Positions 16,941 through 25,399 of a DNA stretch of 64,000 nt are shown piece after piece. The first letter of the stretch is position 1; each line of letters begins with the position of its first letter. The notes under the pieces are model-generated. The model saw only the letters and a list, made by a program, of their open reading frames with translations. It was not told where the DNA came from and did not search any database. The stretch lies in NCBI RefSeq assembly GCF_041428715.1, contig NZ_CP155572.1. One strand, written 5' to 3'. Position numbers and translations under genes: made by a program. This stretch comes from Sporomusa malonica (GTDB taxonomy: Bacteria > Bacillota > Negativicutes > Sporomusales > Sporomusaceae).

Positions 16941-17306
16941 CTGTATTAGTAACTGTTAATACGTTAAACAATGTGTGTAAGTAGAAGTAACCGTTTTATT
17001 AGAGTGAGTTCTCTTTAATCCTGGTGCGTAGCTGCTTAATTCATTTAACTGTCAGGCTTTTTTTATGGCTAAATTTTACATTTATTTTTCAGTACATGAC
17101 ACGGATGCTACTACTACCCCATATAAAAGGGGCTGTCGCACTAAAAAATGGAACCTATAGAATGGACACTTAATAAAAAGAGTCTATGCTATAAGTTCTT
17201 TTTTTATATAATGTATAAAGATGGAGGGCTGCCATATTGAAGATTGCAATAGCTCCAAGATTATAAATTAGATAAATTAAAAATTGATATTTTAGGGGTG
17301 AGAGAC
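16941..17306. other. intergenic region with a possible IS end
   Basis: Contains GGGGCTGTCGCACTAAAAAA and ATGGAACCTATAGAATGGAC near 17129-17167, which look like the edge of an insertion sequence, but no transposase or matching second end was found. Confidence 0.35.
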
Positions 17307-17666
17307 GTGAAGATAAGAGAAGAGTACACCTGCCCATTAGAACTTGCACATGACATTACGAGGGGTAAATGGAAACCAATTATATTATGGCAGTTGCGGC
17401 TAGGTAATACATCACTTACAAACCTTGAAAGGAATATACAAAGTATTAATCAAAAAATGCTTATAGAACAATTAAAAGAACTTATGGAATTTGGGATGAT
17501 AGACAAAAGAGTTTTTGAGGGTTACCCGCTAAAAGTTGAATATTTTTTAACAGACCGTGGAAAAAGGATGATTGAAGCTATTACTATTCTCCAACATATA
17601 GGGATTGAGCTTATGCAAGAGAATGGAATGGAAGAGGCGTTAAGAGAAAAAGGTTTTATAGAATAA
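17307..17666 (+). CDS. HxlR-family transcriptional regulator
   Basis: 119 residues with the HxlR winged HTH: CPLELAHDITRGKWKPIILW, FNLE-type helix NTSLTNLERNIQSINQKMLI, and RVFEGYPLKVEYFLTDRGK. The conserved N-terminal Cys is present (EEYTCPLE); it often senses oxidants or electrophiles in this family. GTG 17307 has AGGGG 9 nt upstream; an in-frame GTG at 17298 is less well placed. It probably controls the flavin-type gene that follows. Confidence 0.9.
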   Translation: MKIREEYTCPLELAHDITRGKWKPIILWQLRLGNTSLTNLERNIQSINQKMLIEQLKELMEFGMIDKRVFEGYPLKVEYFLTDRGKRMIEAITILQHIGIELMQENGMEEALREKGFIE

Positions 17667-17773
17667 TGGGGTAAGATACTTACAAAAAAGTGTGTAATTT
17701 ACTGCCAAATAGTAAAATGTTAATCTTATCCTAGTAGAATGACGGCAAGTAATTGTACAAGGAGGATATTGAC

Positions 17774-18190
17774 ATGAGAGATGTAGAGAAAACAATAGGT
17801 AATTTAATTGACAAAGTTGATGTATCTTTTGTAGGCTCGATCGACAGTGAAGGATTCCCAAATCAGAAAGCAATGCTTCCACCGCGAAAAAGGGAAGGAA
17901 TTAAGTTTATTTATTTCACTACTAATACTTCGTCTATGAGGGTGAGTCAGTATAAAGAAAACCCAAAAGCATGTGTATATTTCTGTGATAAACGTTTTTT
18001 TAAAGGTGTAATGCTTAAGGGAACTATGGAAGTACTTGAAGATAGCGATTCAAAAGAAATGATTTGGCGTGAGGGCGATACAATGTATTATCCTTTAGGT
18101 GTAACGGATCCCGACTATTGCGTTTTAAAATTTGCAGCACATAAAGGGCGTTTTTATAGTAATTATAGATCTGAGGATTTTGATGTATAA
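17774..18190 (+). CDS. pyridoxamine 5'-phosphate oxidase family protein
   Basis: 138 residues starting at ATG 17774 with GGAGG 8 nt upstream. VSFVGSIDSEGFPNQKAMLP, IYFTTNTSSMRVSQYKENP and ACVYFCD are characteristic of the general-stress-protein-26-like branch of FMN-binding split barrels. These proteins bind flavin and may reduce small molecules. It lies 107 bp behind the HxlR gene in the same direction, a common regulator-target arrangement. Confidence 0.85.
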   Translation: MRDVEKTIGNLIDKVDVSFVGSIDSEGFPNQKAMLPPRKREGIKFIYFTTNTSSMRVSQYKENPKACVYFCDKRFFKGVMLKGTMEVLEDSDSKEMIWREGDTMYYPLGVTDPDYCVLKFAAHKGRFYSNYRSEDFDV

Positions 18191-18220
18191 CAATTGCAGC
18201 ACCATCGGCTCCAGCGCCAG

Positions 18221-18250
18221 ACCAACCCCGTCCCCGTGACAGCTCCCTGG
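18221..18250 (+). repeat. REP family B scrap
   Basis: ACCAACCCCGTCCCCGTGAC, the CCCCGTCCCC core with a GTGACA arm, in front of the porin fossil. Confidence 0.6.
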
Positions 18251-18251
18251 C

Positions 18252-18290
18252 AGCTTAACACTGTCAAACTGGGGGTTGACTTCTACTTCA
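18252..18290 (+). pseudogene. fossil of an SLH-porin 3' end
   Basis: Closely matches 43873-43911, the last codons of the SLH porin (LNTVKLGVDFYF). Here it is flanked by REP core sequences and lacks the stop, so it is a scrap of a porin gene copied into the repeat field. Confidence 0.7.
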
Positions 18291-18309
18291 ATAAAACGCG
18301 GGGACAGGT

Positions 18310-18612
18310 GTGCGCCACGAAAACGGATGGTGTGAAACACACCATCCGTTGAGCTTAGTTAGAGATGGAGGAGGGCCCTCCGAAGCCGCCATACAGGTGG
18401 ACAAAATCCATGGTAGTGAGCGTTATGGAAAAGGTAAGACGAAGATCTTATCAGGTAAGTGCCAATGGAGACGAATAACACTGAACCGCTGAAGAAGTAT
18501 CGAAACGTGCAAATGTCATCAAAACCGGGAGAACCTGTTGGCTCGGGATAAATTTGGAAGAAACCTGTTTACTGACCAGATGGTGGCCGGTATAAAGGCG
18601 GCGTGAACGTGG
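18310..18612 (+). mobile_element. 5' fragment of a group II intron
   Basis: Starts with GTGCGCCACG (the GUGYG rule for group II 5' ends), then a perfect 13-bp hairpin AACGGATGGTGTG/CACACCATCCGTT and a structured domain I with AAGAAGTATCGAAACGTGCA, AATGTCATC and GAGAACCTGTTGGCTCGG, which I recognise from bacterial group II introns. There is no reverse transcriptase gene, domain V or 3' end; the fragment stops at a REP element. It cannot splice alone. Confidence 0.7.
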
Positions 18613-18718
18613 AGGGGTGTCAGAGGGACGGGGTTATTGACAGTTAATTCTAAAATAAAAACTTGTCAACAACTCCGTCCCCTCGACATCGCTTGACATC
18701 GTCCCCTTGACATCACCC
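18613..18718. repeat. REP family B inverted pair with stuttered edge
   Basis: GTCAGAGGGACGGGGTTATT GACA faces TGTCAACAACTCCGTCCCCT about 35 bp away. The outer edge repeats GACATCG-type units three times (GACATCGCTTGACATCGTCC CCTTGACATC). Confidence 0.75.
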
Positions 18719-18788
18719 GGATGTTGTACGATAGAGCGAACATCCGCTAACATGCAGCAGCAAAAGTTGACAAGAAGGGACTGTCCCT

Positions 18789-18850
18789 GATTGTCTTCTT
18801 AACGTTGTTGCTAAAGCATAGGAAACAGTAGAACCGTCCCGCTGTATCCT
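18789..18850 (+). repeat. repeat family C, copy 2
   Basis: GATTGTCTTCTTAACGTTGT to GTATCCTA, about four differences from 14158-14220. Confidence 0.7.
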
Positions 18851-18889
18851 ATGCAATGCAGGGGCTTAGCTCGGGGAATTTCTGTTAAA

Positions 18890-19006
18890 GCCTCCCTTAA
18901 AGACTAATTTTTTGTAGTAATCCTGACGAATTGCTGGAGTTTTTATTATGACTATGCCGACATATGAAATTAAAGAATCGATACAGATTATTTTGTGGAA
19001 GGGTAG
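18890..19006 (+). pseudogene. internally deleted relic of an mrr gene
   Basis: The leader and first codons (GCTGGAGTTTTTATTATG ACTATGCCGACATA) match the mrr start region at 12840-12905, and the rest (GAAATTAAAGAATCGATACA, TTATTTTGTGGAAGGGTAG) matches the last codons at 13758-13801. About 850 bp of coding sequence is missing; the join falls at ACATA, present on both sides in the intact gene. The remaining frame is shifted and encodes nothing useful. Confidence 0.75.
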
Positions 19007-19068
19007 AAGGCTTAGCCAGTAATAAAGTAGGCTTATGCTGACAACTGCATTTGGTCAAGGTAAAAGAA

Positions 19069-19088
19069 TGTCAATAACCCCGTCCCCT
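19069..19088 (+). repeat. REP family B half-copy, left of IS110
   Basis: TGTCAATAACCCCGTCCCCT, interrupted by the IS110 element; the other half resumes at 20752 as GTGACCCC. Confidence 0.7.
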
Positions 19089-20750
19089 GTAAGATGTAGT
19101 ACAGAAGGGTTATCCATTCTGGGGCAGAAAAACTCCGAACAATCAGTTTTATGTATAATTAGGAAGAAGGATATGAATGTCCCTGTCCCAGGGAAGAATT
19201 TTTCTATACCCATGACATTAGACGATTCATCCATTTCCAAAGAATTTACGTTTTAGCTGGTTGGGAGCTTATTCCCGCTTCACGTGCAAGGTTGTAATCT
19301 TTGATATTGGAATGGATAATCCTTCAATATATTTCTTGGAGGCCCGTTATGATAACTAATCGTCCAGTTATTGGTATTGATGTAGCCAAAAATTTTTGTT
19401 ATTACGCAGCAGTTTCGCCAACCTGTACAACATTTTTAAAACCATTTAAAGCCCTAAATACTAAGCAAGGACTATTATTCGTTTTAGGGCAAATAAGAAA
19501 AGTGGAAGAAGCATTTAGTAGTAAACCGGTCATCGCCTTAGAATCCACGGGTCACTACTCTCAACGCATCGTCCACTTTTTCTTGAAACAGGGGTTTGAA
19601 GTCTACCACATCAATCCCCTTATTTCTCATTCTATCAAAAATTCTGTTGTAAGGAAAGTTAAGACAGATCAGGTTGATGCTCTTGAGTTGGCAAGATTGT
19701 TGTTTATTCACACTTTTCATCCCACAACTATGCCAAAGGAACAGCTTGCGAATTTGAAGGTTTTGACAAGAACAAGAGGTCAGGTAGTACAACAAAGAGT
19801 CGAATCTCTCAATAAATTGCAGTCTAGTATTGAGCAGATTGCTCCACTATTTCCCGATGTCCTCAATCCTGGATCACTTACCGCCTTGACTCTCTTAAGC
19901 AAGTTTCCTTTGCCTTGTGAGTGGACAAAGAATGCCAATCAAAAGGCCATCCTTGATATGCTGGAAACTTTACCTCGTAGGGGTAAACTATACGCTCAAC
20001 AAAAATATGCCGCCTTACTATCTTGTGCCGACGATGCCCAAGTTACCGGCATATCGCTGGAGGCCTATGCATGCACGGTACGGTGCTATGCTAATATAGT
20101 TCAGTCGTTAGATGTACAGATTAGTATGATTGATGAGCAAATTAAGGTGCTTTCCGAACAGTTACCGGAAGTTGCGCTATTAAAAAGCATACCCGGTATA
20201 GGCAATGCATTGGCACCCATTATCCTTGGCGAGATAGGTGATATTGACCGATTTATGAACGCTAAGCAGTTGGTGGCTTTTAGCGGTATTGATCCATCAG
20301 TTAAGCAATCGGGTAATTTTGTAGGTACTAAAAATAAGGTAACCAAACGGGGATCGCCATTTCTACGCCATGCCCTTTATATTGCTGCTACGACATCTAT
20401 TCGAAAAGAATTGAAAGGCTCACAGGTTAACTCAGTGATTTACGAATATTACCAACGGAAAATTGAAACGAAAACCAAGAAACAAGCTCTAGGCGCTGTT
20501 ATGAACAAGCTATTACGTATCATATTCTCGGTATTGAAGAGTAAACAGTCATTCCGTTTGATTACCCCTGAGCAACAAGTTGAAATGTATCAAAAAATCC
20601 TACAAAAAGCGGCCTAACGAAGAAGAAAAACCAAAACATTACCTATTCCCTTCTCAAATATTGTTCGGTATTGGGAAAGGTTTGTTTCCCTATGCGTAAT
20701 TTTCTTTAAACAAAAAATCCAGAAAAAGACTTGACATTAATTAGCTGGTC
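19089..20750 (+). mobile_element. IS110-family insertion sequence, copy 1
   Basis: About 1.66 kb, shared with the copy at 49977-51639. The left non-coding part is about 260 bp (to 19348) and the right about 133 bp, ending CTTGACATTAATTAGCTGGT CT. There are no terminal inverted repeats, as usual for IS110. Both junctions lie in a CCCCGTCCCC-containing repeat. The long left non-coding part is where IS110-group bridge RNAs are encoded. End positions are uncertain by one or two bases. Confidence 0.85.
19349..20617 (+). CDS. IS110-family transposase (DEDD recombinase)
   Basis: 422 residues from ATG 19349, which has GGAGG 8 nt upstream. The N-terminal RuvC-like DEDD domain begins with VIGIDVAKN and includes ALESTGHYSQ and KTDQVDALELARL. 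The C-terminal transposase-20 domain has IPGIGNALAPIILGEIGD and FSGIDPSVKQSGNF with its serine. IS110 recombinases insert at sequences chosen by a bridge RNA. The protein is identical to that of the second copy, so the movement was recent. Confidence 0.95.
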   Translation: MITNRPVIGIDVAKNFCYYAAVSPTCTTFLKPFKALNTKQGLLFVLGQIRKVEEAFSSKPVIALESTGHYSQRIVHFFLKQGFEVYHINPLISHSIKNSVVRKVKTDQVDALELARLLFIHTFHPTTMPKEQLANLKVLTRTRGQVVQQRVESLNKLQSSIEQIAPLFPDVLNPGSLTALTLLSKFPLPCEWTKNANQKAILDMLETLPRRGKLYAQQKYAALLSCADDAQVTGISLEAYACTVRCYANIVQSLDVQISMIDEQIKVLSEQLPEVALLKSIPGIGNALAPIILGEIGDIDRFMNAKQLVAFSGIDPSVKQSGNFVGTKNKVTKRGSPFLRHALYIAATTSIRKELKGSQVNSVIYEYYQRKIETKTKKQALGAVMNKLLRIIFSVLKSKQSFRLITPEQQVEMYQKILQKAA

Positions 20751-20764
20751 TGTGACCCCCCCCC

Positions 20765-20950
20765 GTGACACCCCTTAGTCTAGTTGCCGCATCAAAAATT
20801 CTTGGTATTCCTACAAATCCTTTTCAAATTAATCATGTTTTAGGACTATCAAATACATCTAATCTGGATACTATAAATATTTTGCGAGGTGCGAAATATC
20901 TTGGACTTAAAGCAAAAGAAACGCAAGCCTCATTAGAAAGATTAATGTGA
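20765..20950 (+). pseudogene. fragment of a C39-peptidase-like ABC exporter N-terminus
   Basis: The 60 residues read LSLVAASKILGIPTNPFQIN, then a gap, then LRGAKYLGLKAKETQASLER, the pattern of the C39-like domain at the start of type I secretion or bacteriocin ABC exporters. The normal N-terminal Cys/Ala-Leu block and the whole transporter are missing. It runs directly from the IS110/REP junction into a tandem repeat. Confidence 0.6.
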
Positions 20951-20996
20951 AGCAAGGGGAAGCAAGGGGAAGCAAGGGGACGGGGGAAGCAAGGGG
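20951..20996 (+). repeat. tandem 10-bp repeat
   Basis: AGCAAGGGGA occurs three times without a break (20951-20980), then once more after CGGGGGA. Confidence 0.85.
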
Positions 20997-21139
20997 ACGT
21001 ACATTTTGCTTCTCGTTAATTGACTGGATAAAGCGGGAAGATACAACGGATATTTTGCCCAAAGACTCGAAAAATTGTTGAAAGAATTTTTGCTGTTCCG
21101 GCAGAAGAAATGAAAGAGTCATGGGGATGAGGGTGGTGA

Positions 21140-21288
21140 CAATGAAATGAGGATGTCAGCAACCCTGTCCACGTGACACCTAAGCAATTAGAACTCTGTT
21201 AATAAATGGAAGCAAGATAAACGTCCCTCTGCTTCTCTAATTCTAAAACAAGATATGTCGACACTCTCGTCCCTTTGACACCCCCTAA
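21140..21288. repeat. degenerate REP family B copies
   Basis: GTCAGCAACCCTGTCCACGT GACACC and GTCGACACTCTCGTCCCTTT GACACC; family B arms with substitutions. Between 21003 and 21120 a frame reading AQRLEKIVERIFAVPAEEMK may be a gene scrap with a frameshift. Confidence 0.5.
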
Positions 21289-21396
21289 TTTCTTCAATTA
21301 ACAAATCAAATATTATTATCTTCAGCAATCCCTTTCAGAAGGATAAATTATCCACATATAGAAGTTATAGTAAATATTACGTGTGGAGGGGATATA

Positions 21397-21846
21397 ATGC
21401 ATATAAAATTACCTCTTTTATCCTTAGGCTTGATCCTTATTCTTTTACTATCAGGCACATGTTTTGCAGCGCCAGAGAAACCGATTGGTGACATTACGAG
21501 TACTCAGCAAGTCATTGACAAATTGTTTTCAGGTAGAACACTTGATCCAATAGAGGGTATCTGGGTTAGAGACGAAAACCGTGTAATTGCTATAGTTAAA
21601 TCTTCTGTAGCCTATCCTGATGAAAAAATACAAAAATATGATTATTTGGCCATCAAAGTTTCAGGGAAGTGGCAATCCATGGGCGGGGTTTGGTCTGGGT
21701 TCACCCGAACCGAGTATAACTTTTCTTTTAAAGGGGGGAATGTATATTGGAAGTTATTGTCCCAAAACTTATTGGAACAAGGAATAGAATATAATTATCC
21801 AGTTACTCCTAGTGAAACATTTGTACGTATATATCCAAATCAATAA
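21397..21846 (+). CDS. secreted protein of unknown function
   Basis: 149 residues with a clear signal peptide (LLSLGLILILLLSGTCFAAP, cleavage after residue 24). The mature part has SGRTLDPIEGIWVRDENRVI and two Tyr/Trp-rich stretches suggesting a small beta-sandwich. GGAGGGG precedes the ATG. No family recognised. It is an island between repeat clusters. Confidence 0.75.
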   Translation: MHIKLPLLSLGLILILLLSGTCFAAPEKPIGDITSTQQVIDKLFSGRTLDPIEGIWVRDENRVIAIVKSSVAYPDEKIQKYDYLAIKVSGKWQSMGGVWSGFTRTEYNFSFKGGNVYWKLLSQNLLEQGIEYNYPVTPSETFVRIYPNQ

Positions 21847-21852
21847 GGAAAG

Positions 21853-21925
21853 TGTCAGGGGACAGGGTTATTGGCATTTAATTCTAAAACAAGAACATGT
21901 CGACAACCCCGTCCCCTTGACAATT
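21853..21925. repeat. REP family B inverted pair
   Basis: GTCAGGGGACAGGGTTATTG GCA and TGTCGACAACCCCGTCCCCT TGACA face each other across about 25 bp containing AATTCTAAAACAAGAACA, like the pair at 18613. Confidence 0.8.
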
Positions 21926-22221
21926 CCCAACGGAAGATTGAAACCAAAACTAAGAAACAAGCTTTAGGAGCTGTCATGAATAAGCTTTTACGCATTATAT
22001 TTTCGATATTAAAAAGTCAAAAGCCCTTCCGCTTGATATCTCCTGAACAACAAGTTGAAATGTATCAAAAGAACCTAAAAAAAGCAGCTTAAGATATCTT
22101 AAAATTGAACATTGCAACTGTCCTTTTTTAACATTGTTCGCGTTTGGAAAGGGCTTGTTTGCTATACTCATTTATTCTGAAGAAAAACTGCAACTTAAAG
22201 CTTGACATTAATTAGCTGGTC
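21926..22221 (+). pseudogene. 3' remnant of a diverged IS110 element
   Basis: Encodes RKIETKTKKQALGAVMNKLL and PEQQVEMYQKNLKKAA, the C-terminal end of the IS110 transposase, with many silent and some amino-acid changes from the complete copies. The right non-coding end TTGACATTAATTAGCTGGTC T is preserved. The 5' four fifths are gone, replaced by a REP. Confidence 0.85.
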
Positions 22222-22361
22222 TCTGACATTGTTCCCCAGACATCATATCTCGCCGTTACACTTTTAGCGTTGATATTGAGGGGAAGTTTTAGCGTTGTTT
22301 CGGGCGGCTATGATATAATTAATAGACTTTTGGGCTAAAAGACGAATTAAGAGGCGATGTC

Positions 22362-22937
22362 ATGAAAGAAATGAGTTTAGAAGAATTATGGCAGCTTTAT
22401 CCTATTATTCTTAAAGACCATAACCCAAATTATCAATCGTGGTACGCCGAGGAAAAGCAGCGGCTACTTCACATCCTGCATGACTACGATATTTGTCGTA
22501 TCAATCATATAGGAAGCACGTCTGTTGAAGGACTTATTGCGAAACCAACCATTGATATTCTATTGGAATTACCTAAATACTATGCTGTGAATGACATTGC
22601 TCAGCTGTTGCAGAATGATGATTGGATTCTAATGCAAAAAGATGATAAACAAAGAACGCTTGATCTGGGAAAGGGATATACGCCCAACGGCTTTGCGGAA
22701 AAGGTATACCATCTTCATGTAAAACCGTTGGGAGATTGGAACGAACTTTATTTTAGAGACTATCTGCGACAATACCCTAATGTTGCACGGCAATACGAGG
22801 CGTTGAAGCTGGGTCTTAAAGAGCGGTTTGAACATGACCGTGATGCCTATACCTATGCAAAGTCGGATTTTGTTATGGAACAATCTCAAAAGGCTAAATT
22901 GGAATTTGCAGGACGTTATTTGCCACCTGAACACTAA
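22362..22937 (+). CDS. GrpB family (nucleotidyltransferase-fold) protein
   Basis: 191 residues with INHIGSTSVEGLIAKPTIDI, the defining GSTSVxGLxAKPxIDI motif of GrpB/UPF0157 proteins, then HLHVKPLGDWNELYFRDYLR. The fold is nucleotidyltransferase-like; the substrate is unknown in most members. It is followed by a terminator and has its own intergenic promoter region. Confidence 0.92.
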   Translation: MKEMSLEELWQLYPIILKDHNPNYQSWYAEEKQRLLHILHDYDICRINHIGSTSVEGLIAKPTIDILLELPKYYAVNDIAQLLQNDDWILMQKDDKQRTLDLGKGYTPNGFAEKVYHLHVKPLGDWNELYFRDYLRQYPNVARQYEALKLGLKERFEHDRDAYTYAKSDFVMEQSQKAKLEFAGRYLPPEH

Positions 22938-23463
22938 TTCGCCTTTCAAGCAGTAGGCGCCCTAATCCTGTTCTTTGGAGAGGTCGGGGGCGCGCAGCTC
23001 CGAAAAACTTCCGATAACCGTTTAGCAAAAAAGAAAAACGAAGAGAAACTCCTGCTGGATTTGTATTAATTTGGCAGGAGTTTGGTTTTGTACAGCAAAT
23101 TAAGCAACAGAGGAGACTTAGGGACGGTGTTTTTGTCTTTGCTGAAATTAAAAGTCGGAAGAGGACGCAACCACCGTCCCCGCGTCCGTCTTCAATCGAG
23201 AACTAATGACTACGCAGGGACAAGGGGACGCAGGTTCCGTCTTAGGGTATACTTCACTATTTCTTTTTCGTTCAGCATTTTTACCAGAGTACATTTCGTG
23301 AGAATCATACTACTCAAGGTATTTTTCTGAAAGACACTACCACCGTCCCTTGTCTTATGTGGAATGTATTGGATATAGTTTGCAGCAGGGCCTGGCACAG
23401 TGAAAACATAGATAAAAGAATGTCAATAACCCCGTCCCCTGGCACCCTGATTTTTTTTGCTTT
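22938..23463. other. intergenic repeat field after GrpB
   Basis: Contains the GrpB terminator, then REP-like stretches (GACTTAGGGACGGTGTTTTT facing ACCACCGTCCCCGCGTCC at 23113-23185, ACCGTCCC at 23343) and a family B copy TGTCAATAACCCCGTCCCCT at 23422-23441. CGAGAACTAATGACTAC at 23197-23213 recurs near 33209. No gene is supported. Confidence 0.5.
23046..23090 (+). terminator. rho-independent terminator of the GrpB gene
   Basis: AAACTCCTGC and GCAGGAGTTT form a perfect 10-bp stem, followed by GGTTTTG. Confidence 0.75.
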
Positions 23464-23555
23464 GGGGTCAGGATTGAATTATTAACGAATGTTCATTAAT
23501 TAGAGCGAGAAATTTGGTATAAATCAGTAAAATAAAATAAGTCAAGCCTGACCCC
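23464..23555 (+). repeat. palindromic-ended repeat family D, copy 2
   Basis: GGGGTCAG to CTGACCCC, 92 bp, about 80% identical to 13871-13961 and in the same orientation. Confidence 0.75.
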
Positions 23556-23630
23556 AAGTTCCCCTTCCAAGTTCCCCTTCCAAGTTCCCCTTCCAAGTTC
23601 CCCTTCCAAGTTCCCCTTCCAAGTTCCCCT
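23556..23630 (+). repeat. tandem 13-bp repeat at the edge of family D copy 2
   Basis: AAGTTCCCCTTCC repeated five times exactly plus a sixth partial unit AAGTTCCCCT, starting on the base after CTGACCCC. Confidence 0.95.
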
Positions 23631-23761
23631 AAAATATTAGATAAGTGTAGTAATTAGGCCGGGTATCCATCAAAAAATGGTATTATTATAGATATTTCGG
23701 TAAAATAGATGTAAAATAAAGGGAGTGTTTATACGCTTTTAAATTAGTGAGGTAATAAAGA

Positions 23762-25399
23762 ATGATTGAAAGTCAGGATAGTTTAGCATACGCAGCCCCT
23801 ATTAGCTTACTTAAAGATGATTTCAAAAACTTGAGACCAAATTACAGGGATGCGTTTATGCGCGATCGCGATAGAATAATGTATAGCAAACCTTTTAGAC
23901 GGTTAGCTGGTAAGACTCAAGTTTATGCAGCTGGTTACGACGACCATGCACGCAATAGACTGACTCATTCGCTGGAAGTTGCTCAAATCGCGAAAACGAT
24001 CGCTGTCGCATTAAAACTGGATGTAAACCTGGTAGAGGCAATAGCTTTGGGGCATGACTTAGGGCACACACCGTTTGGACATGCAGGTGAATGGCAATTA
24101 AACGAAATACTCAATTATAAAAATGAAAAATTAAACAAAAAACTTGCAATCGGACCTTATCTAAGTGAACAAGTCATAGAAGAGTATAGAGGGTTCAAAC
24201 ATAACTTGCAAGGAGTACGCATAATCGTCGATCTTGAAGGAAATAAGCTGTTAGGAATTAATAAAATAACGCCATACACGTTGGCGGGTATTTGGTTTCA
24301 TAGTGACAGTCCCCGTGATCCGAAGAAGCATTCTTATTATAATAAATATGAAACTAACTTAAAGCTTGATTTATTTCCACTTGCTTGGAGTTTAGAGGGA
24401 TTGGTAGTAGCTAAGGCAGACGAAATTGCCCAAAGACATCATGACATTGAAGATGCAATTGTCTGCCACTTCCTTAGCCCCACCGATGTTATAGGATATC
24501 TTGAGGAGCTTTTCAATAATCCTGAAATTAAAGGAAGCAACATATATCAAGAAAGAATCTATAGATTCACCGAGCTTAAGAATATTGGAAGTAGCAGTAA
24601 CTTTTCAAAAGATGAATTTTTATATGCATTGTCTGGTTTTATCGTTGATTTATTGGTCAGTGACTTGGTCGAAAACACAACAACAAAACTTAAAATAAAT
24701 AACTTTCGCTCAAGCGAAGTTATTCCAAAAATCACCGATATTAGTGAAGCAAGACAGTTTGTTGAGTTTTCGGCTCCAATCAACAGGATGGACAAGGAAC
24801 TTCATAAGAAGCTAAAAAAGGTGGTACTTAATTCTCGTGGAGTTCAGCGTATGGATAGTAAAGGGAAGTTTATTATACGCCGATTATGCGAAGCCTATGT
24901 GACAGCTCCTCAGCAAATGCCGGACAAAACCATATTCGCCGTATTTAGAGAATATATTCGCAATCAGCGGTACATGATTGATAGAGAAATAAACTATGTT
25001 AAAAGTAAAGAAGGTCATATAATACCTATCAGCAACAATTACATTATGAGTATTGATGAATTGCAGAGGCTTAGTAAGCCCACTGAGAGAATATCGACGT
25101 TACAATACCAAAGGAACCTACTTTCTGGAATTTATGAGCAAAGTTACTCAATCTTTGCTAGCACTGCTGATGCGAGGGAAGCCCTGGATTACTGCTTGAA
25201 AGGGGATCGAAGCGACGGAGACCCAATAGAGCCATCACTGAAGAGTTCTGAAGGGCCTCGAAAACTAATCTTCAACACACTATTGTTTAAGCTGTCTTTA
25301 TTAAGAGTAGTTTGTGACTATATTGCAGGCATGACAGATTCCTATGCGGAAGAAGAATATAGGAAGTTATACGTAATCGCCCCTGATATATTAGGATAA
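23762..25399 (+). CDS. dgt: dGTPase (deoxyguanosinetriphosphate triphosphohydrolase family)
   Basis: 545 residues. The HD phosphohydrolase site is visible as RNRLTHSLEVAQIAKTIA then ALGHDLGHTPFGHAGE, preceded by the DRDRIMYSKPFRRLAGKTQV block typical of dGTPases. The family cuts dGTP (and other dNTPs) to nucleoside and tripolyphosphate; some members defend against phage by draining dNTPs. It leads a 15-kb run of restriction and defence genes and is followed in the same direction by a GIY-YIG protein, which suggests a defence role here (inference). Confidence 0.92.
   Translation: MIESQDSLAYAAPISLLKDDFKNLRPNYRDAFMRDRDRIMYSKPFRRLAGKTQVYAAGYDDHARNRLTHSLEVAQIAKTIAVALKLDVNLVEAIALGHDLGHTPFGHAGEWQLNEILNYKNEKLNKKLAIGPYLSEQVIEEYRGFKHNLQGVRIIVDLEGNKLLGINKITPYTLAGIWFHSDSPRDPKKHSYYNKYETNLKLDLFPLAWSLEGLVVAKADEIAQRHHDIEDAIVCHFLSPTDVIGYLEELFNNPEIKGSNIYQERIYRFTELKNIGSSSNFSKDEFLYALSGFIVDLLVSDLVENTTTKLKINNFRSSEVIPKITDISEARQFVEFSAPINRMDKELHKKLKKVVLNSRGVQRMDSKGKFIIRRLCEAYVTAPQQMPDKTIFAVFREYIRNQRYMIDREINYVKSKEGHIIPISNNYIMSIDELQRLSKPTERISTLQYQRNLLSGIYEQSYSIFASTADAREALDYCLKGDRSDGDPIEPSLKSSEGPRKLIFNTLLFKLSLLRVVCDYIAGMTDSYAEEEYRKLYVIAPDILG

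Noticed and set aside
17129..17220. Insertion-sequence end
   Set aside because: Only one IS-like edge was found, with no second end or transposase.
21003..21120. Helical frame AQRLEKIVERIFAVPAEEMK after the tandem repeat
   Set aside because: Needs a frameshift and has no start or relative that I recognise; noted only as a possible scrap.
23556..23630. Possible CRISPR array (regular short repeats)
   Set aside because: The units follow each other with no spacers and are only 13 bp; it is a simple tandem repeat.
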